A stretch of 26,329 bases of DNA from an uncultured Bacteroidales bacterium (GTDB lineage: Bacteria > Bacteroidota > Bacteroidia > Bacteroidales > Paludibacteraceae): NCBI GenBank assembly GCA_903929065.1, contig CAIYTJ010000282.1, positions 1 through 26,329 of the forward strand, in the 5' to 3' direction. Within the stretch, counting starts at the first letter, position 1; each line of letters begins with the position of its first letter. Below are positions 9,003-16,313 of this stretch, piece after piece. The translations under genes were made by a program, and so were the position numbers. Below the pieces are notes generated by a model. That model was not told where the DNA came from and did not search any database. It saw nothing but the letters and a program-made list of their open reading frames with translations.

Positions 9003-9038
9003 TAAAAGCGGACATTCCCTGTAGGAAATGCCCGCTTT
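9003..9038 (-). terminator. Rho-independent terminator of the minus-strand 9062-10402 gene
   Basis: Read on the minus strand, AAAGCGGGCATTTCC pairs with GGAATGTCCGCTTT with a one-base bulge, and a TTTTATTTT tract follows. It begins about 24 bp after the stop of the DUF5123-like gene. Confidence 0.85.
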
Positions 9039-9061
9039 GTATAAGAGTGAAGGAATTATAT

Positions 9062-10402
9062 TTAGATAATGATTTTCAGCGAATCGTTTGATCCTGCTGC
9101 ACGTACTACATAAACTCCTTTTTGGTAATTTGTTGTGGAAATTGTTGTTTTGGAAGCGGCAACTTTTTTGCCAAGCATATTATAAACTTCAATGTAAAGT
9201 CCCTTTGTGTTTAAAATTTCAGTACCATTAAAAGATACTCCTTTATCTGACAAAACTTGATTAACGGCTTGTACAGAATTGTAATACCAACGAGGATCAC
9301 CTGCACTGTTTTTGCCTGCAAAAGTAGCATCTTTAATTTTATAATTACCTACAGTAGTGGTATAAGGTGTTGCTGGAGGTCCTGCTGCCGCAACAGTTGA
9401 TACCGAAACACTGGTAAATAAATCCGTTGATGCACCACTGTAAGCTGTAAATGTTCCAGTTATTCCGGCAGATGCTGTAGAGGTAGCTGCAGTCCAATCT
9501 GTAGTACTATAACAATTTGTAATTGTAAGAGTTCCGGCAGTTTTAATTGTTAAACCTCCGGAAGATAATTGAGTTTTCCCAAGTATACAGTTTGTAATAG
9601 TTACAGGTGCTACTAGTGTACTTAAGTCTACTAATGCTTTAGCACTTGCTCCAACAATGTTGTCAAATGTACAATCAGTAATGTCAATACTGGTCGCATT
9701 TTTTTGAAGCATAAATACCGTTGCACCAAAACCGTAGAAAGTAGATTTTGTAACTTTAACAGGTCCAAAGAATCCTCCGGTTGTGCTATTATAAACAACA
9801 CCATAATCGGCAAAATTACTTACAACACAATTGTTTATTATAACAGTATTTGCTTTCTGAGTAGGAGACGTAACTGCAGCAGCACTTTGAAAACGAACTA
9901 GAGAGCGGAATGTTGAAATGTTGCAATTATCTAAAACTATTGAATCAACAATACTTGGAGCTGATGCTCCCTGATTAAAAATATAGTTTAAAGTAGGATC
10001 TATTGTACTACCCGGCACATTGCCAACCGGAACTGTACCTGTTATAGTTAAATCTTTAAATGCGATTTTAGATAAAGCTGCTGGTAATGTTATTGCTTTT
10101 AATGACAATGTCGGCTTCGATCCATCTCCTTTAAAAGTAATTTTTGTGCTAGAGGTTAAGTTAGTCAAAGTACTCAAATCAATATTATTCCAAGAGTATG
10201 TTATTGGAGTTGTGGTACTGGCTACTGGAACATTTTGAGGATTTGTATATCCAGCAGGTATAACTAAAACAACATTGGTTCCTGTATAAGCAGTCAATAT
10301 TGTTTTAATATCATCGTTTATACCCAGTTTAATTACATCCTGTGCTTTTGTTGTAAAAATAGCCATAGATGCAATGGCAATAAATAGTAATGTTTTTTTC
10401 AT
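9062..10402 (-). CDS. Secreted DUF4957/DUF5123-like beta-helix protein, T9SS-sorted
   Basis: A 446-residue protein with a signal peptide of about 20 residues (ending TTKA before QDV). Residues about 25-130 resemble the DUF4957 region. Residues about 130-310 are a right-handed beta-helix-like series with alternating 'ITNC', 'IINNC' and 'ITDCTF' rungs, as in pectate-lyase-like folds. The DUF5123-type ending with a G/DPRWYYNS motif sits near residue 368. The last 65 residues (IEVYNMLGKKV, YQKGVYVVR) are a T9SS-type sorting domain of a different subtype from those of the three large genes upstream. Such proteins are often encoded near polysaccharide-use genes and may bind or cleave acidic glycans; no catalytic residues could be assigned. 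It is transcribed divergently from the hybrid regulator gene, which may control it. Confidence 0.8.
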   Translation of the reverse strand: MKKTLLFIAIASMAIFTTKAQDVIKLGINDDIKTILTAYTGTNVVLVIPAGYTNPQNVPVASTTTPITYSWNNIDLSTLTNLTSSTKITFKGDGSKPTLSLKAITLPAALSKIAFKDLTITGTVPVGNVPGSTIDPTLNYIFNQGASAPSIVDSIVLDNCNISTFRSLVRFQSAAAVTSPTQKANTVIINNCVVSNFADYGVVYNSTTGGFFGPVKVTKSTFYGFGATVFMLQKNATSIDITDCTFDNIVGASAKALVDLSTLVAPVTITNCILGKTQLSSGGLTIKTAGTLTITNCYSTTDWTAATSTASAGITGTFTAYSGASTDLFTSVSVSTVAAAGPPATPYTTTVGNYKIKDATFAGKNSAGDPRWYYNSVQAVNQVLSDKGVSFNGTEILNTKGLYIEVYNMLGKKVAASKTTISTTNYQKGVYVVRAAGSNDSLKIII

Positions 10403-10452
10403 AACGTTTTGTTTTAAATAGTGATTAGAATTATATTGTTTAAATCATAGCG

Positions 10453-10460
10453 CAAATGTA
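10453..10460 (-). promoter_or_regulatory. Candidate -7 box (TACATTTG) for the DUF5123-like gene
   Basis: On the minus strand TACATTTG matches TAnnTTTG, about 50 bp before the start codon. No consensus -33 box is present; that position is occupied by one copy of an ATGTGGAAAA direct repeat, as expected for an activator-dependent promoter. Confidence 0.5.
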
Positions 10461-10479
10461 GAGTAAATACGGTTAATGC

Positions 10480-10529
10480 ATGTGGAAAATTAATTTGAAT
10501 CTGTGCATTTTTTGACTATATGTGGAAAA
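10480..10529. promoter_or_regulatory. Direct repeat ATGTGGAAAA, 40 bp apart: possible operator
   Basis: ATGTGGAAAA occurs at 10480-10489 and again at 10520-10529 in the same orientation; over 14 bp the copies match at 12 positions. The spacing of about four helical turns and the location between a divergent gene pair that includes an AraC-type regulator suit a binding site for that regulator. The proximal copy overlaps the expected -33 region of the minus-strand promoter. Binding is inferred. Confidence 0.4.
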
Positions 10530-10566
10530 AAAAATAGAAAAATGACTGTTTCAACGTTCAATTACC

Positions 10567-10574
10567 TATTTTTG
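10567..10574 (+). promoter_or_regulatory. Candidate -7 box (TATTTTTG) for the hybrid regulator gene
   Basis: TATTTTTG matches TAnnTTTG, about 84 bp before the start codon, giving a leader of about 75 nt. The -33 element is weak. Confidence 0.45.
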
Positions 10575-10657
10575 CAAGTATAAAGTCATTTTAAATTTAA
10601 AAATGATGTTTTATTTCTTAACCATACAAATCTAACAATCTGAAGACATAAAAAGTT

Positions 10658-13600
10658 ATGAAAAAACTGATTTTTTTATTATGTGTCTCGCTCCTTGCTT
10701 TTTCGCTAAGTGCACAATATCATTTTTCATTCTCACACTATACTTCAGATAATGGGTTGTCGCAAAATAGTATTACTGCCATGATGAAGGATCATGCTGG
10801 TTATCTTTGGATTGGAACACGCGATGGGTTGAATAAGTTTGATGGATATAATTTCACCCTGTATAATTCGAAACCCGACAAAAAGTATTCTGTGTTGAGT
10901 AACCGTATTTTAGCACTTAAAGAAGATAAATGGGGGAAAATCTGGGTCAAAACGTATGATGAAATTGTTTACCGGTTAGATCAATCCACCGAAGTACTGA
11001 ATCGTATTGTAAAACTAAACGGAGAATTTGTAAACGATAAAATACGAGAAATTTACACGTTGCCTTCCGGTGGAGTATGGCTGGTAACTTACGATCGCGG
11101 TTGTTATAAAATTGATACCGACGAAACTTCCCACAATCTCACGGTCAGTCTTCTGAATCAAAAAAATCAGTTATTACCCAATAATACAATTAGAGCAATT
11201 TTTGAGGATGCCGGACATGATACCTGGTTTTTGACTCAGGGCGGCCTGAAATGTCTGGAATCAAATGGGAAAAGTCATGATTATTTTGCTAATCAGTCCT
11301 TTTATTCTTTTATTGAAAATGATAAACGCATCCTTTTTGGTGGTGAAGGCCGGATTTATCAATACGAAAAACGATCGAAAACTTTTAAAACCATTGAGCT
11401 GACTGAAAAAGATGCCGTGACAAACCTGGCAGGTTTCAATTCGAATAATTACATTTTTACTACACAAAACAGAGGATTTTTCACGTACGATATTCTTCAG
11501 GGCAATCTCCAGCAATTTACAAAGGAAAAATATCCGGTAATGAGAACCAATGAAATGCTGACCGTGTATATCGACCGTGCAGGTGAAGCCTGGCTGGGAA
11601 TAAAATCATCGGGGGCACTACATTTTTCACCTCAAACCAACAAAATAGCATTTGTTGATACAAAGATGAACGAGGGGCAGGTTACAAACCCTAACTTCAC
11701 GATTTTTGAAGACGAAAAGGATGTGCTTTGGATTCAACCGTATTTTGGTTTCTTTTCCTGGTTCGACCGGGTTAACAATCGAATGATACCATTTTACAGT
11801 CCGTATAACGAAGATATTAATACGCTGTTTTCTTACGGTGTAAATCACGTGTTGTCTGATTCGCAGGGCGTATTATGGATTAGTACAAACCGGGGTAATG
11901 GTTTTTTCAAGTGTACGTTTTTGCCGGATTACTTCAATCATTATTTGTTCGAGAACCACTCAGTCTACAGCATTTCAAACGAAACACGTTCTATTTTTGA
12001 AGATAACCGAAATAGGATTTGGGTGGCTTGTAAAGATGGTTCGGTGCATGTTTTTGACCAAAATAAAAAGGAAATCGGCACGTTGAGTCGTGATGGACGG
12101 ATTTTTCCGGGTGGAAGTCTGGAAGCATTAATCTATAATATTTTTCAGGATAAATCGGGCAATATATGGCTTGCAACTAAGCAACAAGGTTTGTACCGGT
12201 TGAAACCGATAGGTTCTGGCAATTCCTTTCGAATGGAAAATTATGCTTATAATCCAACTGATATTTATTCGCCATCCAGTAATGATTTTTATTCTGTTAC
12301 ACAAGATAATAATGGTCGTATTTGGGCCGGAAGTTATGGCGGCGGCTTGAATCTGATTGAAGAACAAAATGGAAAAATACGCTTTATTCATTCAAAAAAT
12401 GAACTATCCAATTATCCGATTGCCAATTGCTCCAAAGTCCGTCAGGTTTTTGCCGATTCCAAACAACACATATGGGTGGCCACAACTGAAGGTTTCGTGG
12501 TCTTCGATGCCGGTTTTAAATCGCCGAAAGACATTAAATACAAATACTTCCACAAAAACGACAACGACCCCAAAAGTTTAGGAGCAAACGATATACATTG
12601 CATTTTCGAAGATACCGAAAGCAATATGTGGTTCGGGACGTTTGGCGGTGGTTTGAATAAGTTGAAGTCAAAAATTAATGAAAGCAAACAACCTGAATTT
12701 GAAATTTTTGACAGGGGCAAAGGAATGCCAAACAATGTTATTTACACCATTATTGATGACAATGAAGGAAATTTATGGCTGACAACTGAAAATTCAATTG
12801 TAAAATTCAATAAAAAAACAACCAAAATTGAATCTTTCGGTAAAGGAAACGAGCTTGAAAATGTAGAATTTTCTGAAGCATCAGCCTGTTTGCTGCATTC
12901 GGGCGAAATATGTGCTGGTTCCAAATCTGGTTTTTATTCATTCAATCCCGATGCGGTGAAACGACGTATAATCAATGCACCGCTGGTCTTTACACGGCTA
13001 TTATTGTTTAATAAAGAAGTGGAAGTCGGCGAAAAAGATTCGCCGCTTCAAACCCAGTTAGATAAATCCGAACATATTGAATTCAATAGTCGGCAAAATG
13101 TTATCACACTCGAATTTGCTACGTTGGACATGCGCGCACCTGAAAAAATCCAGTATGCTTATAAACTGGATGGTTTCGATCGCGATTGGAACAATGTACA
13201 AACCAAACATTTTGCCACTTACACGGCTTTGCCTCCCGGCACTTATACTTTCCGTGTGAAATCGACCGACAGCGAAGGGGTCTGGCTGCAAAATGAGCGT
13301 CAGGTTGTAATTGAAATACTTCCATCATTCTGGCAATCTGGTTTTGCGAAGTTTCTGTATGTTTTGTTGATAATTGGTGTGTTCTTAACCACATTGTATA
13401 TTTTCATCACGATTTTCAAACTGAAAAACAACGTGCAGCTCGAAAAGCAAATGACCGATATGAAACTCCGGTTTTTTACCGATATTTCGCATGAATTGCG
13501 CACGCCGCTAACACTCATTTCACTTCCGGTTGATAATATTTTACAGGAAAATCAGGATCCTTCTATTCACGAACAACTCACGCTGGTGCGTCGAAATCTT

Positions 13601-15013
13601 GACCGGGTAATGGGTTTAATTAATCAGATTCTTGATTTCCGGAAAATACAAAACAATAAAATGCGCCTCACAGTTGAAGAAGTGAATTTTGCCGATTTGA
13701 CCCGATTGTGCAGCAGTAATTTTCTGGAAATTGCACACTCAAAAAACATTGAATTTGACCTGATTGACGAAACGAACGGCACAAAATTATGGGTAGATCC
13801 GGAACAGTATGAATCCATCATTTCTAATTTGCTTTCCAATGCTTTTAAGTTTACACCATCCGGAAAAAAAATCACAGTTAAAACTTCATTAACTTCGGAT
13901 ACTGCCGTTTTGACAGTGATTGATGAAGGTATTGGAATCGCCCAGGAAAAGATAAACTTTATTTTCGATCGCTTTTTCAGTATTTCTACGCTGCGCAATC
14001 TGACGCAGAAAAGTACCGGAATCGGCCTTGATTTAGTAAAAAAACTGGTTGATTTGCATCACGCCAGCATTCACGTCGATAGTCAGGTGGGAAAAGGCAC
14101 TACATTCGAAATTGAATTTAAACTTGGCACCGATCATTACGATGGCGATGTGGATTTGATTGTTTCGAATGAAACAAAACCATTGTCCGATTTACATGAA
14201 AATGAGCAATTAACCGAAAACGAAAAGCCGGAACATGCCAAAGTTGCGCCGTTAATTTTAGTGGTTGAAGACAACGATGAACTTCGTCACTTCTTAAAGA
14301 AAAGTCTGAAAAAGAAATATCGGGTCGCTGAGGCTGAAAACGGGTTGGTTGGTTGGAATAAAGTGGAACATTTAATGCCCGACTTTATCATTGCCGACCT
14401 TTTGATGCCCGAAATGGATGGATTAGAACTTACTAAAATGATTAAGAGCGATTCACGGACTTCGCATATTCCGGTTATTCTGCTGACGGCTGTAACCGAT
14501 TTGGAAAGTAAAGTGGCTGGAATGAAGGCCGGTGCCGATGATTATATCACCAAACCGTTCAGTTCGGAATTTTTACAGGCACGTATTGAAAACCTGATGA
14601 TGCAACGTATTCAATTACAGCATTATTACCGTTCGCACTATATAAGTTCTAAGTTAGATTTAACGCTTCCGCCGCTTGAAATGAAATCGCAGGAAGAACA
14701 ATTTATGCAAAATCTGATTAAACTGATGAACGAAAACATGGAAAATTTCGATCTGAATATTGAGCTCCTGGCATCGGAACTGAATATGAGCCGCACCGTA
14801 TTCTTCAACAAACTGAAAAGTTTAACCGGTTTTTCACCGGTTGAGTTTGTTCGCGAAATAAGGTTGGAACGTGCTGCAGAATATATTCGTAAAAGCGAAT
14901 TGTCAGTTTCGGAAATTTCCTATAAAGTCGGTATAGAAGATCCGCGGTATTTCAGCCGTTGCTTTAAACAAAAATTTGGCACTACTCCTTCAGAATACCG
15001 ATTGCAGAACTAA
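10658..15013 (+). CDS. Hybrid two-component system sensor-regulator (HTCS)
   Basis: A 1451-residue complete HTCS, close to the family's usual length. A signal sequence (1-19) is followed by about 14 Reg_prop blades with motifs such as GYLWIGTRDGLNKFD and GNIWLATKQQGL, which form two 7-bladed periplasmic propellers. A Y_Y_Y domain is at about 810-890 and a membrane helix at about 895-920. The HisKA motif DISHELRTPL has its phospho-acceptor His at about 945. The HATPase N box (SNLLSNAFKF, about 1056), G1 (DEGIGI) and G2 (TGIGL) are intact. The receiver (about 1199-1315) has VVEDND and the phospho-acceptor Asp at about 1247 (IIADLLMPEMDG). A C-terminal AraC HTH (about 1345-1451) follows. All key residues are present. 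Known relatives sense oligosaccharides in the periplasm and activate glycan-use genes; no susC/susD pair lies in this window, so its target may be the divergent DUF5123-like gene. Confidence 0.95.
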   Translation: MKKLIFLLCVSLLAFSLSAQYHFSFSHYTSDNGLSQNSITAMMKDHAGYLWIGTRDGLNKFDGYNFTLYNSKPDKKYSVLSNRILALKEDKWGKIWVKTYDEIVYRLDQSTEVLNRIVKLNGEFVNDKIREIYTLPSGGVWLVTYDRGCYKIDTDETSHNLTVSLLNQKNQLLPNNTIRAIFEDAGHDTWFLTQGGLKCLESNGKSHDYFANQSFYSFIENDKRILFGGEGRIYQYEKRSKTFKTIELTEKDAVTNLAGFNSNNYIFTTQNRGFFTYDILQGNLQQFTKEKYPVMRTNEMLTVYIDRAGEAWLGIKSSGALHFSPQTNKIAFVDTKMNEGQVTNPNFTIFEDEKDVLWIQPYFGFFSWFDRVNNRMIPFYSPYNEDINTLFSYGVNHVLSDSQGVLWISTNRGNGFFKCTFLPDYFNHYLFENHSVYSISNETRSIFEDNRNRIWVACKDGSVHVFDQNKKEIGTLSRDGRIFPGGSLEALIYNIFQDKSGNIWLATKQQGLYRLKPIGSGNSFRMENYAYNPTDIYSPSSNDFYSVTQDNNGRIWAGSYGGGLNLIEEQNGKIRFIHSKNELSNYPIANCSKVRQVFADSKQHIWVATTEGFVVFDAGFKSPKDIKYKYFHKNDNDPKSLGANDIHCIFEDTESNMWFGTFGGGLNKLKSKINESKQPEFEIFDRGKGMPNNVIYTIIDDNEGNLWLTTENSIVKFNKKTTKIESFGKGNELENVEFSEASACLLHSGEICAGSKSGFYSFNPDAVKRRIINAPLVFTRLLLFNKEVEVGEKDSPLQTQLDKSEHIEFNSRQNVITLEFATLDMRAPEKIQYAYKLDGFDRDWNNVQTKHFATYTALPPGTYTFRVKSTDSEGVWLQNERQVVIEILPSFWQSGFAKFLYVLLIIGVFLTTLYIFITIFKLKNNVQLEKQMTDMKLRFFTDISHELRTPLTLISLPVDNILQENQDPSIHEQLTLVRRNLDRVMGLINQILDFRKIQNNKMRLTVEEVNFADLTRLCSSNFLEIAHSKNIEFDLIDETNGTKLWVDPEQYESIISNLLSNAFKFTPSGKKITVKTSLTSDTAVLTVIDEGIGIAQEKINFIFDRFFSISTLRNLTQKSTGIGLDLVKKLVDLHHASIHVDSQVGKGTTFEIEFKLGTDHYDGDVDLIVSNETKPLSDLHENEQLTENEKPEHAKVAPLILVVEDNDELRHFLKKSLKKKYRVAEAENGLVGWNKVEHLMPDFIIADLLMPEMDGLELTKMIKSDSRTSHIPVILLTAVTDLESKVAGMKAGADDYITKPFSSEFLQARIENLMMQRIQLQHYYRSHYISSKLDLTLPPLEMKSQEEQFMQNLIKLMNENMENFDLNIELLASELNMSRTVFFNKLKSLTGFSPVEFVREIRLERAAEYIRKSELSVSEISYKVGIEDPRYFSRCFKQKFGTTPSEYRLQN

Positions 15014-15039
15014 TTTTCTCCAATCATATTTTTATTTTG

Positions 15040-15069
15040 AAAGCTTCATCTTTGGATGGAGCTTTTTTT
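15040..15069 (+). terminator. Rho-independent terminator of the hybrid regulator gene
   Basis: AAGCTTCATC (15041-15050) pairs with GATGGAGCTT (15055-15064) with one G-T pair and a 4-nt loop, and a run of T follows. It starts 27 bp after the stop codon. Confidence 0.9.
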
Positions 15070-15238
15070 ATTTAAATGACAGAATGTCGAAGAAATAAAT
15101 TTTTCTGTAATAATCTGTATTATTAACCAAAAACATGTAAATCAATTCAAATTAAATAATGACCTTTGTAAAGAATATAGTTACAGTTGTTTTTTTGGTT
15201 CTTCTTGATTTTAAATGAATTAGTTTAGATATTTAGAA

Positions 15239-15275
15239 GTGCGGCGTCAGCACCTTAAAAACTGTCATGTTCATC
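15239..15275 (+). repeat. Leader element, copy 1 (GTGCGGYGTCAGCACC)
   Basis: The leader matches 16277-16313 at 20 of the first 21 bases, and the spacing to the ATGAAAAAG start is identical in both copies (16 nt after the conserved block). GTGC and GCAC can form a short stem. A second short match, TTCTTGATTTT (15202-15212), lies further upstream in both copies. Function unknown; possibly a 5'-UTR regulatory element or a relic of segmental duplication. Confidence 0.7.
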
Positions 15276-16244
15276 ATGAAAAAGAAATTAAACGTAATTT
15301 TCATTCTTTTTTTCTTTTTTCTTACCGGCTTTGCTCAAAAAGGGAATATCAAAATATATTCTGAGCTCAAAGGAGTTTATATCTATATCGACGAAGTTTT
15401 TAAAGGAACGGATATTACTTCAATTGATTCTGTCACTCCCGGAAATCATTATCTGAAAGTATTGAAAGAAGATGTTATTGCTTTTGGCGAGCTGATTAAT
15501 GTCAAACCCAACGAAACTACAGCCATACTTGTCAAAGACTCCAAAGAAATTCAGGACAAGTTATTGAGTAGAAAATTCAAGGAACAGGAAACGTATCGTT
15601 CCAAAAAATTGGATGTTTTGCTGGATACGAAATATGTGACCGAAACCAGTGGAAATACTCAAATAAATGAAAATACCAAAAGTATCTATTTCCCGGGATA
15701 TTTTTCCGTTTTAGGAGGTTCCAAAACCACTGGAAATGTCTCTACCAGTTCCACTACAGTCACTAAAACAGAAACTTCGTGGTTTATAACACGCGGAAAT
15801 CAGAAAATATCGCATGATGAATTCGCTCAGCTGACCAACAACTCCGATTATTTTGATAAAGCCGGTATTTATAATAAAGAGTTGGAAAAATACGAGCAAA
15901 TTAAAAAGCAAAAACCTAAATGGAAGGTTGATGGAACCTCTTTAATTATTGGTGCCGTCTTTGCCGGAGCTGGAGCACTTTTATACGATCCAAAGGTAAA
16001 TATGTTTGATATGGAATCCAATGATACCGGCAAACAAGTATTAAATGTTTTCTGTGCCAGTTCAGCATTAGTGGGAACAGGAGCATTTTTTGCAGGTTTA
16101 TTTCATCATCAACGACCTTACAATCCAATGCCTGTTTTTATCAGTCCCATTACCATGGACGATGCCATCCGCGATTCCAAAGAATACAACCGGAAACTCA
16201 AAATTGAATTAGGACTTCCCGAAACATATGAACCACAAAAATAA
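15276..16244 (+). CDS. PEGA-like domain protein with C-terminal hydrophobic helices
   Basis: The ATG at 15276 gives 322 residues and a proper signal peptide (MKKKLNV, ending GFA before QKGN about residue 20). An in-frame ATG at 15267 would add three residues ahead of it and is less likely. Residues about 22-85 have a PEGA-like pattern (IYSELKGVYIYIDEVFKGTD, then VTPGNHYLKVLKE), a beta-sandwich found in surface proteins of many bacteria. The middle has a 'SWFITRGNQKISHDEF' segment seen in hypothetical Bacteroidota envelope proteins. Two hydrophobic stretches, about 221-239 and 255-277, may be membrane helices. The C-terminus is hydrophilic. No enzyme motif was found and function is not recognised. 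The duplicated leader ties it to the next gene. Confidence 0.75.
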   Translation: MKKKLNVIFILFFFFLTGFAQKGNIKIYSELKGVYIYIDEVFKGTDITSIDSVTPGNHYLKVLKEDVIAFGELINVKPNETTAILVKDSKEIQDKLLSRKFKEQETYRSKKLDVLLDTKYVTETSGNTQINENTKSIYFPGYFSVLGGSKTTGNVSTSSTTVTKTETSWFITRGNQKISHDEFAQLTNNSDYFDKAGIYNKELEKYEQIKKQKPKWKVDGTSLIIGAVFAGAGALLYDPKVNMFDMESNDTGKQVLNVFCASSALVGTGAFFAGLFHHQRPYNPMPVFISPITMDDAIRDSKEYNRKLKIELGLPETYEPQK

Positions 16245-16276
16245 GTACATTCTTGATTTTTTAAATCTAATAAAAT

Positions 16277-16313
16277 GTGCGGTGTCAGCACCTTAAACTC
16301 TGACAGAAACATT
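16277..16313 (+). repeat. Leader element, copy 2 (GTGCGGYGTCAGCACC)
   Basis: Second copy of the 15239 leader, directly before the ATGAAAAAG start of the Ycf48-like gene. Here GGTG-TCAG-CACC can also form a 4-bp tetraloop stem. An ATG at 16275 puts the block in frame with the gene (13 extra residues). The single base difference between copies is synonymous in that frame, but copy 1 has AAG in place of that ATG. Confidence 0.7.

Noticed and set aside
11261..13998. Many short minus- and plus-strand frames inside the hybrid regulator gene
   Set aside because: All overlap an uninterrupted 1451-residue frame with full domain content and show no independent coding features.
16275..16313. In-frame ATG at 16275 as the start of the Ycf48-like protein
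   Set aside because: It would place 13 hydrophilic residues before a complete signal peptide that starts at 16314, and the other copy of this leader lacks the ATG.
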